Assembly: GCA_004835665.1 (NCBI GenBank)
Contig: RBKR01000017.1
Coordinates: forward strand, 1-64,000
Reading direction: 5' to 3'
Source of the DNA: Phoma sp. XZ068
Taxonomy: Eukaryota; Ascomycota; Dothideomycetes; Pleosporales; Didymellaceae
Length of the DNA stretch: 64,000 bases
The notes under the pieces were generated by a model, which was not told the origin of the DNA, did no database searches, and saw only the letters and a list, made by a program, of their open reading frames with translations. This document shows, piece after piece, positions 30,861 to 42,048 of the stretch. Each line of letters opens with the position of its first letter. Positions within the stretch are counted from its first letter, which is position 1. The position numbers were made by a program, and so were the translations under genes.

Positions 30861-32623
30861 AACTGCAACACCCTCCAAGGAAAAGGTGAATATGTTTTCT
30901 ATTTGAACCCAAGGTGGAACATCAACTTCTTCAAGGGCTCAGCGAGATTCTCTTTTTTCATACCAGTCAAAGAGCCTGAGGAGCGCTGCCGCAATGTGTA
31001 CCGAGCTGGAGCCTTCTCGCCATACTTGTCTCAAGCCCTGGGGACTTTCCATTGGCGGGTGGCTCTACAATGTATCAGGGGGTTGCTTGACTTTCCAATT
31101 TTGTTTTAGGAGCTATATCAACGGGTGAGGGGCTATGATACTTCACATGCTAAATTAACGCCCTTCCTTTCAGCTCCTTAGCCAGCTGAAGCTCAAGCTG
31201 GGATATATTGATAGAGCAATATTTCGCGGTCGTCCAGAAGGCATCGAGACACATCGAATTCAGGTTGGATGGCATTCTCCGCTCGGTGTGATGGTCTTGG
31301 GCTGCTCTGATCTTCGATCAAGCTTCGTCAATTCTCAGCTGGCGGTCTGGGCCCTGAAGGAGACGCCGACAGCCTTCTCGCTGCTACCTCAGGCAAGGAC
31401 GGCTGTGCTGGCCCATCGAGATATATCACAGCTAGCTAACCAGCAGAGTTCGAGCAAAGCGAACTTATTAGATCACGAAGAGACATCGCTGCTTTGCAGC
31501 CTCCAAGATAATTGTATCAACCAGCATCGCTACAGTCACGAACAAAATCGGGTTCTGGTTTTGCATTTTGATTCGTTCTTGTTATGCGTCGTACAAAGGC
31601 CGTGCTCAGAATGCGCCTGTTGAATGCTGGTGTAGGAGAAAAATGTGTTTCATGCAGAGAAAGCAATTACACCAAATAGCATGTATGAGAAAATGCTCCC
31701 CCTTGTACATTCACCAGCCTTGATCTTCTCCAAATTCCCATCGGTTGCAAAGACGCCACTAGGTAGCTGAAGGAAGTGGCTTAGCATTCGTACTGCAAAT
31801 CGGAATGACCTGAGCAAGCGTTACCCTCCGCCTACAGTGCTGAAAAGTAGTCGGCGATGTTTCAGTACGTCAGATTCCCAAAACGGACAGGCTCTGCTTG
31901 CAGTGCTGCCGAGCCGTCATGGGACTAGCTCATTGAGGTCTTCGTGAGCCAAGCGAGCTGGCATGTGACTAGCTGTAACCCGGCATCCTGCGGCGTGTAA
32001 TTTGTCTCAATACGTACCAAATGTTGGCGGCTGACTAGTGGCTCTACGTTCGCGGCGGCAGCCTTTGGCCTAATATTTGTGGTACTAAAAATGGAAATGC
32101 ACGCCCTAGTGCGATACTTCTCAGATATAAATCGGGCCCTATTCGTGGTAGCCTATCCGAGGCGGATGGGCCGTCATTTGCACTGCAGTTTCCCAGAGTC
32201 CTTGGTGTCCTAAAGTTACCCAAATCTCCTCTAGACAAGATCAGGATGATGTGGAACACCAACGTCAAGGATTTGGAGCGGCTGACGCCGGTTACATCGT
32301 TGGCTGCATTTAGCCACACTTGGAGGCTCGGCAAGCCCTTGCTAGTGCGCCGTGCCCTGCGAACAGAAACCGGAAACCGATTGCGGTCGTGACGGGTAGA
32401 AGCTAAATGCAAGCCTATGCCAAAAGCTACAAGGACCGTGCAGAGCAAAAGCCCAACAGCATGTTAAATCCGGCAGCTGATTGTGCAAGCAAGTGTATAA
32501 GTACACTGTAGATTGGCCTGTTTCCCATTTCAAGTGTCCTGAGATTGCTCTAGCATCCTTGAGCATATACGTATCGTTCTCCCAAAGCTCATTCTGAGAA
32601 ACGCTCTTATTCATCAGTCGAAG
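30861..32623. other. Intergenic region, no supported gene
   Basis: Short frames such as plus 31288-31623 and minus 32044-32448 lack family resemblance or compatible splice partners. The last 150 bases before 32624 must contain the promoter and leader of the small secreted protein gene. Confidence 0.55.
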
Positions 32624-33136
32624 ATGTTCAAATTTCTTTCCACTCTCCTGGTCTTCGCGCCAATTGTTCTATCCACCCAGCTCAACTCCCGCTCCGAACT
32701 CATTCCACGCCAAGGAACATGTCCTTCAAACGCCCCTGTATCTTGCGGATCAGGATTTTGTAGGCCATCAGATGCTACCTGCTGCTCGAATGGGCATTAC
32801 TGTCCTGCTGGTCAATTCTGCGCTCCCGTAGTAGGCTACTGTTGTCGTAATGTATGTCCTTCATTATGACCATACCTATTCAAGCTATTACTTACAGAGA
32901 ATCAGGGCGAAGATCCTGCAACGTGTGCTATTCGCCAAAGCTTTACCCTCCCGACAATTGCTGCAACAAGCACACCAGCTGCGGCTGCCTCAACCTCCCT
33001 AAACGCCACCATAAATATCTCAAGCGCCACCGTTGCCAGCACTGCTTCAGCTGTTGAATACACTGGTGCCGCCATGAAAAAAGATTCAGCTGCTGGAGCA
33101 ATTTTGGGTGTGTTAGGCTTGATGGCTGCTTTGTAG
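32624..33136 (+). CDS. Small secreted cysteine-rich protein, predicted GPI-anchored (152 aa)
   Basis: Exon 1 is 32624-32851 and exon 2 is 32906-33136. The signal peptide is MFKFLSTLLVFAPIVLS. A possible Kex2-like site (IPRQ) precedes a compact domain with nine cysteines in exon 1 (GFCRPSDATCCSNGHYC...QFC...YCC) and one in exon 2 (GEDPATCA). A Ser/Thr/Ala-rich linker and a hydrophobic C-terminus (AGAILGVLGLMAAL) then fit GPI attachment, as in fungal cell-wall Cys-rich proteins. Without splicing the frame stops after 81 residues. An alternative splice (donor at 32847, acceptor after 32897) also keeps the frame, reading YCCQNQGEDP. It lies less than 500 bp from the AT-rich transposon block. A cell-surface or effector-like role is inference. 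Confidence 0.8.
32852..32905 (+). other. Intron of the small secreted protein gene
   Basis: The 54-bp intron has donor GTATGT and acceptor AATCAG, preceded by a pyrimidine-poor CTATTACTTACAG that offers an alternative acceptor 8 nt upstream. Only the 32905 acceptor keeps frame with this donor. Confidence 0.7.
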
Positions 33137-33599
33137 AAGGTGAAGGAGTTTGAAGGAATTTCTGTTGTTGCTAATAATAGTTCCTGGAGGAACAGATTTG
33201 ATGTGTTTCTTACAGTCATTACATACACTTGCTCCGGATTTGTTGTCTATGAGAGCAAATAGCTGGTATTTAGCATATACCTAGCGGTGATAGTATCTTA
33301 TAATACATGCGTCTATTATGAAAGTTGTAATGTAGTTTACAAGTGTGCCACGCACCCTGAGCAAGTTGCGTATCCTACCAAGCCACGCGCCGATGTATTA
33401 AGTAACTCAACACTAGAACAAGCTACTACCCCTATACAGGGAAGAGTGAGACACCTTTTAGATAACTTAGCACCCCAACACGTAACGTAAGTTAGCTCCT
33501 GAGCTTCGTTATTAAGGGTTGGTTTCTTTGTGTGTACGCCTCAAACTATTGCGTAGTTGTGTACTTTGTTGTGGTGGTCGTGTAGAATATTAAGGATTG
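33137..33599. other. Spacer between the secreted protein gene and the transposon block
   Basis: No gene is seen. Composition is still mixed and turns AT-rich after about 33690. Confidence 0.6.
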
Positions 33600-33601
33600 T
33601 A

Positions 33602-33665
33602 TAACGTACCTTACGGGCGAGCCGCTTACCGAGCAAGCTACTTACTTTTGCCAAGCCCTACCTGA
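33602..33665 (+). mobile_element. Left-end fragment of a pogo/Fot1-type transposon
   Basis: After a TA dinucleotide the sequence ACGTACCTTACGGGCGAGCC...CTTACTTTTGCCAAGCCC matches the left end of the element at 63568 (ACGTACCTCACGGGCGAGCC...GTCACTTTTGCCAAGACC) with few changes. Homology fades after about 60 bp, so only the terminal repeat region is recognisable. Confidence 0.75.
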
Positions 33666-34876
33666 ATTCTCACCCTATTATAGCCTAAAACAACCTACTT
33701 TGGCCCTATATACTGCAGTACAGCCTAAAATATTATTTAGACTACTTCTATATCTTATATATTTATATATTATACCTAGTTTAATTATACTTTCTATAGT
33801 ACCTTTAGAATAGCTTATCTACTTCTATATATACTTACTTCTTTACTTTTTTTTTATTACTATATACTCTAAACTCCTTTAGAGTAGTTAATTATAGACT
33901 ATTCTTAACTATTATAGTCTTTTCTTTCTTAACCTACTTTTTTTTATATAATTTTTAGTATATAGTAGCTTTATTAGTAGCTTAAAGCTTAGTAATTTTA
34001 TTTATACTAATATTAGCTTATATATAATTATTATTACTCTCTTTAAGACTATTATAACCTAATAGAAATAAATAGTTAAATAAACTAGCTAATAGAAATA
34101 GGTAGCTAAAAATAAACTAGCTAGGCTAATAATTTAATATAATAAATAAAGTAGTAGTACTTACTTTTTAGTAGGTAAGTAGCTAAAGAAATCCTTAAAA
34201 CCTAATTTAATATTTCTATACTATAGATACTATATAGTATATTAACTAAAAGCTATATAGCTTCTAATTTACTTAAACTATACTACTTTTTAAAAGCTAT
34301 ATTTAAAAAGAGAGTACTATAGCTATAGATAAATACCTCTAGATACTATCTTTAAAATAGTATATTTAACTTAATAATCTACTATATATTATATTCTTAT
34401 TAGCTTCTTAATAATAATAAGCTATTACTCTATACTCTTAAGTAACTTATTTATATATTAAGGCTTACTCTAGTATACTACTTAATAATAGTAAGCTATT
34501 ATTCTATATCTTCTAGTAATCTATTCTACTTTTATCTATACTTATTTCTAAAAACTAATAGAATAATATATTATAAGCTTTACCTAGGTATAACTTTAAT
34601 AAAAACTCTTTTAAATACTTTTACTATTAAAGTTAGTAAGCTATTAGTATACTTTTAAATTCTTATTTTTATAAGTATTAATTATAACTTAAGTTCTAGA
34701 GTATTACTTAGAGTTTATAGCTATTAAAGCTTATTATTAGTAAATAGTAGTAGTATTAAAGTATATAACTTTATATTAAGAGCTAATATAATTTATTATA
34801 AATTAAATAAGACTAATCTAGTACTCTATAACTATTTTAAAATATTACTAAAAGTAATTATAGTATTATAGGCTAC
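33666..34876. other. RIP-type AT-rich sequence, unidentified
   Basis: This is 1.2 kb of TpA-rich, CpG-poor DNA with stops in all frames, between the pogo fragment and the chromovirus. No element could be named. The base just before the chromovirus is the end of its GCTAC target duplication. Confidence 0.7.
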
Positions 34877-35109
34877 TGTCAGACACATGGCTTATAGGAG
34901 TTGAATACTCATATTACTACGCTCGGGTAGGGCGTAGTCACCGGAGTTACCTCTGTGCAGGGTAACCAGAGTATATAGAGCCCAGCTTAGCTGTTCGCTA
35001 CAAGGTAGCAAACAGTCTACTGTTAATTAACCTCATTTAGGACTGTTGTAGTCCTGCCTGCTTGTATTGATACTTCTCTCCCCAGTGCCCCCAGCTATTG
35101 AGCCTGACA
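34877..35109 (+). repeat. 5' LTR of the chromovirus
   Basis: The 233-bp LTR has TG...CA ends. It differs from the 3' LTR at about 14 positions, all transitions and mostly at ancestral CpG sites. Confidence 0.93.
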
Positions 35110-35156
35110 TTCTGTTCACTCCCTTTACTAGGGAGTAGATCATAGTATTACAGAAT
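35109..35156 (+). promoter_or_regulatory. Leader hairpin at the LTR-internal junction (candidate primer-binding region)
   Basis: The inverted repeat ATTCTGT (35109-35115) / ACAGAAT (35150-35156) encloses a second one, ACTCCCT (35118-35124) / AGGGAGT (35130-35136). Together they form a nested hairpin exactly at the LTR end. The same structure is kept in the copy at 61264. I see no clear match to a tRNA 3' end, so the minus-strand priming mode is open. Confidence 0.6.
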
Positions 35157-35271
35157 AAGTGACTAATCAAGCCCTATTGCAGAGGAACTCACCCCAGAAC
35201 CACAGGAAGCCTCTTTTCCTGTAGCAACAGGGGAGTCCTCCACCTCAAGAACAGCAGGAACTCAGAACACG

Positions 35272-36408
35272 ATACCAAGGGACAATTAACCCATTGTCTC
35301 CTCAAATGCAACAAACAAGGCACAAGGCTCACCAGTACGAGCCAGCAGACCCTCCAACAGGTCACAGCAGCCCGTGGAGGCCCAGAATACCCCAGTAGTA
35401 GACAGTATAGAACAAGAGCTGCAAGAGTTGGAAGCTTGGCACAAGAGGGCTACAAAGATGCAACAAGTAGCTCGCCTTAAGGAAACGAAGGCTAGATACC
35501 TTGCTAGAGATGTCAATGCCCTGCAAGCTATCCCTAGTAGAGCTCTATTGGCCACAGCAGTTCCTGTAGTCCCAACTTCAGGTTTACCTCGCCCTAAGCC
35601 ACCACATGTGTTTGCTAAGCAGACACGTGTAGTATATAACTGCTAGAAGCAAGATTGCAAGTGGTTTTTTAACAGACTGCCTGCTAACTTCCTACAGGAG
35701 GTATAAAAGGTTAATTTTAGCATACAGTACCTGTTAGAGACTATAAAGACCTTATAGTCAGCGTACTGTACTAACCAACTTCACGCGAATCCCTTGTAGA
35801 AACTAACCTAGGAAGCCATGAAAGCTGTAATGCTAGGCTCCCTAGGCACTATCTCAGAAAGAAGACAAAAAGCATATGAGGCCTTAAGTTGTGCCAAAAT
35901 GCTTCCTCATAGCAGTCCTATAGATTTGCTAGATTATATAAGGCCTTACTGGGAAGAACTAGGCAATATATATAGAGCAAACCTCCAAGTAATTGGATAT
36001 ATCCATGCATTGCCTAAAGAGATACAAAGGCAGCTATTTATGTACCTAGAGGAGCGTTATATAACACTTAGCTAGGTAGAAGAGGTTGCCAACACAATTT
36101 ATTGATAGAGGGGCTGTCCCAAGAGCTTAAAGGAAGAAAAACCTCCTAAGGAGTTAGGGAAGCAGAAAGGCAACTTAAAAGATACAAAGGGGTCTAAAGA
36201 GGCTACAAAGCGTGAGAAAGAGGGTAGTCCTAACTATAGTAGCCCAAAGAGGCCTAAGGGGTCAAAGCCAAGGGCAGACTACTCTACAGTAACCTGTTAT
36301 AGGTATAGGGAGGTAGGACACATCAGACTAAAGTGTCCAAACCCTAATAAGTCTATAAAACCTAAAGAAGGGGGGGACTTGGGAAAAGGCAAGGGGCAGA
36401 AGGATTAG
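35272..36408 (+). pseudogene. Chromovirus gag (inactivated)
   Basis: The frame runs from 35272, where this copy has ATA but the copy at 61427 keeps ATG, to TAG 36406-36408. It contains a coiled-coil-like start (IEQELQELEAWHKR), a capsid-like region (RPYWEELGNIYRANLQVIGY) and a CCHC zinc knuckle near 36295-36340, read as CYRYREVGHIRLKC with the second Cys changed to Tyr. Internal stops come from CAG or CAA codons. Gag normally packages the element RNA. Confidence 0.85.
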
Positions 36409-39400
36409 ATCTGCTTCTTCTTGCCTATATCTCTTATATATAGGAGAGTAGGGATCTTGGCACCCTTCGCGCAGCATTACACCCTTAGCCAGTACGGCTG
36501 CTCACAGTAGAAGCAACTGTAGGATCTTCTAGACTAATAGAGGCCTTGGTAGATAGGGGCTCCCAGCTCAATTTGCTCTCTGCAATTGTAGCAAAGGAGC
36601 AAAATCTCTATATAGATCCCCTGCCTGAATTCCTTGCAGAGGGGGTAGATAGGTCTATAATATGGATATACAGCACTACAACTGTGAGAACAACTGTAGT
36701 TAACTCACGAGGCCGTAAGGAGGCAGGTAACATACTATTTATAGTCACTAACCTTAGAAGGTACTAAATGTATTTGGGCCTGCCTTGGATTAATATATGT
36801 CAGCCTAAGATTAATTACACTACTTAGCGCGTGCTCTTTAGAGGGACAAAGGTCAAGAGTATGGCCAAATTCTCTAAGGTAGCGTTAGAAGACGCAGAAG
36901 AGTTTGATCGCACCATGCGTAACCCCTAGACAGACATATATGCCTGTCTTGTAGCCTTTACAGGCCAGAACAGGCCAGATCAACCCAATATGGACAAAAT
37001 GCCCATATACTATGCTGATTTTGCAGATGTCGCATTAGAAGATAACGCATGGTGTTTACCTAACTACAGCTTGAACGACTTGGTGATTAATTTAGCTAAA
37101 GGAACTACACCCCTGTATCAGCCCTTATATAGTCTGTTAGAAGCAGAGTTGGTAGTGTTGCAGAAATACCTAGTTAACTATATAGCAAGAAGTTGGATTC
37201 AACGCTTAAGATCCTCTACTAGGGCCCTAATATTGTTTGCAAAGAAAAAGGATAGTAGTTTGCACCTTTATATAGACTTTAGAGGCCTTAACAAGATAAC
37301 TGTGAAGAATTGGCACCTGCTACCCCTAATCTCTAAGTCCCTAGATTGCCTCTCAAAGGCAAAGGTATTTACTAAGTTAGATATCAGGGATGCCTATTAC
37401 CAGATCCGAATAAGGGAAGGAGATGAATAGAAGACCGCATTCTAGACTAGATATAGTTATTTTAAGTACACTATTATGCCCTTTGGCCTAACAAACGCAC
37501 CTGCTTAGTTCCAGGCATATATAAACAAAGCCTTGGCAGGACTGGTAGATGTTACGTGCATTGTGTACTTGGACAATATCTTAATATTCTCAAACACAGA
37601 AGAGGAGCACATCGCCCATGTTCAAGAAATTCTAGAATGATTGCAGTAATATAAGCTGTATGTCAAGCTATTAAAGTGCGAATAGCACACACAGCGTACA
37701 GAGTACCTTGGATACGTGGTATCCCCACAAGGGGTTAGTATCAACCCAGAAAGGGCCAAAACAATCCAAGATTGGCTATTACCAGCTACAGTACGCAATA
37801 TACGCGTTTTTGTAGGATTTATAAACTATTATTAACGCTTTATTAAAGGATTCAGCTGTATAGTACTCCTACTTACAACATTGACAAGAAAGGACCCAGG
37901 CCAGGCCCGGGCCGGGCCAGCCATAAAGAGGGAGGAAAGCTAGCCGCTACACTTGCTAGAGGCAGCAAAGAAAGCCTTTAAGCAGCTAAAGGACGCCTTC
38001 TTAACAGTCCTAATCCTTGCTTACTTTAAGAAAGAAAAACAAACTAGACTAGAAGTTGATGCTTTAGGTAGAGCAATTTCAGGCATACTAAGCCAATATG
38101 GCCTAGGATGGGGCAAGGTGGACCAATAGAGGCCAATAGGCTTTTATTCGCGCAAGCTTATCTAAGTAGAGTACAACTACAACACACATAATCAGGAATT
38201 ACTAGCAATTGTAAAGAGTGTAAAGTACTAGCGATATTACCTCCAGGGGATCCATTTTAAAATTCTTACAGACTACATAAACCTAAAATGGTTTATAGAG
38301 ACCAAGGTGTTGAACTACTAGCAGGTTTGGTTATACTTGGTACTAAGCCAGTATAATTTTACCTTAACCTACTAACCTGGGAAAATAAACCCAGCAGATA
38401 GGCCATCAAGGAGACCTAATTACATAAGTAAGGCGCAAAAGCCCTCCTAAAAGTATAATTAGGCATTTGTACAACCAATAAAGGACCTCTTAAATAGGAA
38501 AAGAGACCTAAGCACTTTAGTAGCTGTAGTAATAACACAGTCAAAGGCAATATATACCCTACTAGAGGAGACAAGCACAGCTCTTTAGGAATTCTAGAAG
38601 GCTAATAAGCAATCCCTAAGGGAACCTAGGACCATAGAAGAGGAGTCTAATATAGAAATGGACACTAAGACGGATACTAGCGTTATAGAGCCCAAAACAG
38701 CCTATAATAGCCCAGAACACTCTGCTGTATCCTAGTCAGGCGTCAAGGAGCTAGTAACACCGCAGAAAAGAGCAGAAGCCCTACAGGAATGCCACAATAA
38801 CCTAATGGCAGGACATTTTAGTACAAGAAGGACATTAGAGAAACTCTAGCGCTAATATGTGTAGAAGAGCATAAGAGAGGACGTAGCTTAGTACTGCAGG
38901 GAGTGCATACCCTGTAGAAGGTTGACACTAGCAAGGCACAAACTATATAGGCTGCTAGCACCACTCCCACCACCTAATAGACTATAGGAGGAAGTTATAA
39001 TGGATTTCATTACAGAACTCCCCCCTAGCAAGATGAGTAGTGTAGTATATAATGCAGTATTAGTAGTAGTGTGCTAATTAACTAAAATAGCCCATTACAT
39101 CCTAGCCAGGGGTGATTGGGACAGAGTTGACCTAGCACAGTCCTGGATAAGGGAGATAATCTGATTGCACGGAGCCCCTAAACGAATTATTTCTAACTAG
39201 GGCCCGCTAATGAACGCGAAATACTAGGACACCTTTTAATATTATCTAAACTCTAGGAGGGTTCTTACATCTGCCTATTACCTATAGACAGACAGATAGA
39301 CAGAAAGGCAGAACTAGACCTTAGAACAATATCTTTAATGCTACTGTTCATTAGAACAGGACAATTAGGCCCTATGGATTTCAGTAGCAGAGTTTGCGTA

Positions 39401-40238
39401 TAATAATAGTGTACACTTAACTATTAAGACTACACCCTTCTAGGCAAACTATGGTTTGGACCCTAGGGGGGCGGACTGGCCTAGTATAGCTCTTGGCCAG
39501 GGCGAATTGCCCCTTGGGAGGCAGGTTGCAACCAAACTCCTAGAACTACAATAGGAATGTAAGAAGAAAATACTTGCAGCAAATGCGTATTAACAGGCGT
39601 ACTAGAATAAGTCAAGGTTACCTATTCCATTTACAGTAGGCGACCAAGTTATAGTTTCAAACCAACATATGCGATCAACCAGGCTAAAACGCAAACTAGA
39701 TTGGAAGTATGTGGGCCTAGGGCGTATAATGGCCCAGATTAGGCTATTATTGTTTAAAGTAGACCTACCTAGACTCCAAAGCGTTTATCCAGTCTTCCAT
39801 GCGTTATTATTAGAACCTTTTAACCCAAAGGGCCTACTTCCACACCTAGCAACCCTAATTCCAGACACTCTTCGCACTTATAGCAATAATGTGTAGGAAG
39901 TAGAAAAAATACTTGAACAAAAGCAAGATAAGGATGGAAATTGGCTCTATTATATAAAATAGGCTAATTTTTCCTCTGAAGAGAACTCATAGGAGCCTAG
40001 GGTTAATATATCCTCCAATACCCTTAAACAGTTCTAGGAAAGGGAGAAAATACTACCTAGGCAACAGAGTAAACAGCAACAACCTAAGAGGCGCCCGGGA
40101 CAGCCGCCTAAGAAAAGGGAAAAATATCCTAATACTTAGGAAAATTATAGAAATCCTAAGTGTACTACCACTACTAAAGTTGAAAAAGTTACCTTTACTA
40201 TTTTTCCTACTGGGTTTTAGGTGTTTAATAGCACTTGA
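36393..40238 (+). pseudogene. Chromovirus pol: protease, RT, RNase H, integrase, chromodomain (inactivated)
   Basis: Pol is read in the -1 frame relative to gag and keeps one frame to TGA 40236-40238, broken only by stop codons. Its order is: protease (LVDRGSQLNLLS, DSG changed to DRG) near 36546; reverse transcriptase (LDIRDAYYQI, MPFGLTNAP, YLDNILIF for the usual YLDD) near 37370-37590; RNase H near 38050-38300; integrase HHCC (CHNN...GHF...CRECIPC) near 38788-38925 and its catalytic core from about 39000; and a chromodomain (VEKILEQKQDKDGNWLYYIK) at about 39897-40005. An AT-hook-like basic tail (KRRPGQPPKK) follows near 40088. The chromodomain is thought to steer integration to heterochromatin. 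Confidence 0.9.
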
Positions 40239-40395
40239 CAATAGTAGAAGGTACTAGGAGCTATAATAGCCTATAATATTACAAAATAGCACGGAAAGGC
40301 CACCAGCGTGCAATTGACAATAGTAGAAGGTGCTAGGGGCTATAATAGCCTATTACATTACAAAACAGCACAGAAAGGTTACAAGAGTAGAATTT
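40227..40395 (+). repeat. Tandem duplication after pol
   Basis: A segment of about 80 bp beginning TTGACAATAGTAGAAGG is present twice in tandem, with a few base differences. It spans the pol stop codon. Confidence 0.8.
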
Positions 40396-40548
40396 AAATA
40401 AACCATAACTATTAATGGCTGCTAAAGCAGCAGAAAACCAGGTATTATCCTATATATACCAGCAGGGGCTATATCACCCCGTTATGCACTATTTCACCCT
40501 AGAATCACTAAATACGCCTTAGAATGCCTTGAAACCACCTATCACCTC

Positions 40549-41521
40549 TCACAACTTAGCAGCCTCAGCTAGAAGTTCCTTACGCTCCTTGTCCTTTATA
40601 TTTATACGCTTGGTAATCTTGCCCTTGTTAGCAGCAGACTTGCCAGCCTTGGAGAGGCGGAGTTCCTTGATCTCACTTACAAGAATAGCGGCCCTAGCCT
40701 CAAGATCACGCCTCTTGCTGTTGACAAGGACGCCCTTGGCCTATAATAGGTCAGAATAGCCCAAAGTAGCTCAAAAGGGGGAAAACTAACCTTCTTGGCA
40801 GGAGAAGCGGCCTTAGCAGCAGCCTGCAGCTCAAGCTTGCGCTTATTGCCCTTGACCTTGGCCTGCATAGAGACCTTATCGCGCTTTTAGCTGACGGGAC
40901 GCACCTCAGTCGCAGGTTCGCCTTGAGAGGCGCAAACACCTGAGTGCAGAAAGAGGTAGTTAGCATAGGGCTTGAACTCCCTAAAGGGGTCAGTAAGGGC
41001 CAAGAATAGTCAATAAGGGGGCAAAATAGCTCACCCCTTGATTATCTTAGTGACTTGGCGTATATTAGAGATCAAATTGCTCCTGGCCTGGACCTTTGCG
41101 CTCTTGAGCACCCCCTTGGACTTAGGCTAGGCCTTAGTGCGCATAGCTAAGCTAAGCGTGGCAAAGTGCTTGCAAATTGTGTTAAGCTAGTTAAAGACAG
41201 CTTTAGGAGGCTGTAACAGGTCAGAACAGACTACAATGGTTAATAATGACCTACAATGAGGCCACATACCACAAAGCAGTCCAAGTTGGTAAAGAAACAC
41301 TGCATGCACCGCATGGTCTAGATATCCTTGCCAGCATTGACCTTGTGGACCCAAGCACGGTAGAGGTGCTGATTGCTGTCGTCAACCAGGGGGAAGCGGC
41401 AGCCCAGGCAGTTAGCAAAGGAGACGCCACCCTTACTGAAGTAATTGAGGCAGCAGACGCAGCTAAAGGCCGTACAGCAGGAATTAGGCACTATATTGTT
41501 CAAGACCTCCGAGTAATCCAT
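40549..41521 (-). pseudogene. Antisense spliced gene inside the chromovirus (269 codons, four stops)
   Basis: On the minus strand, four exons join in frame: 41521-41270, 41210-41035, 40980-40791 and 40740-40549 (810 nt, 270 codons with TGA). Introns of 59, 54 and 50 bp have donors GTATGT, GTGAGC, GTTAGT and acceptors CAG, TAG, TAG. The N-terminal exon is Cys-rich (SCCTAFSCVCCLNY, NCLGCRF, MRCMQC), like a zinc-binding domain. The C-terminal exons are Lys/Arg/Ala-rich and helical (KVKGNKRKLELQAAAKAASP; KERKELLAEAAKL). Four in-frame stops are TAG or TAA where CAG or CAA would read through, as RIP produces. An extra 5' exon ending at the GTAAGT donor near 41745 is possible. I do not recognise the family; a nuclear, nucleic-acid-binding product is plausible. 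Confidence 0.7.
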
Positions 41522-42033
41522 GGTCGGCGGCTGGAAGGTGCTAGTAGGCGGTGTAATGCGCAGATACAGTCAAGAACGGCGCAAAATGGTCTAAAATAAC
41601 CCAGTTAGCGCTGAAATGGTCTAACAAAGCTTGAACTGGCTCCAATAAGCCCTAATGAGCCGACTTGGGCCATAATAGCTTAGAATGACCCATATTAGGG
41701 CCTATCAGGGCTGGGATTTGAAAATAGAAAACTACAAAAACTTACCGAGTTGTGTAGTGGGAAGAAGGAGTAATAGCTAGAAATCGTGGATAGAAACCTA
41801 TTAGAGGCCTATAGGCACCCTGCTGGCCAGCAGACAGAACTGGAGCGCAGGCAAATGGAATTCCAAGTGAAGGTGAAGGTGAAAGTAGAAATTTCCCTCC
41901 AGGAGCCTGAGCCTGCCTCCAACTCAAGCTAGGCTACCTGCCGCCTATCCTCCCAGTACAGGGCCACAACGGCCTATAATAGCTCAAAACAGCTACTAAC
42001 ATGTTCCTCTGTAGTTGCCTAGGACGTTTAACT

Positions 42034-42048
42034 GTAGAAGGGGGATAT
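42034..42048 (+). promoter_or_regulatory. Polypurine tract of the chromovirus
   Basis: The purine-rich run GTAGAAGGGGGATAT lies directly before the 3' LTR, the standard place for plus-strand priming. The decayed copy upstream of 18963 keeps an equivalent AAAAGAGAGATAT. Confidence 0.8.

Noticed and set aside
40529..40759. Plus-strand frame after the chromovirus pol gene
   Set aside because: It lies opposite the spliced antisense exons, which have better support from three canonical introns.
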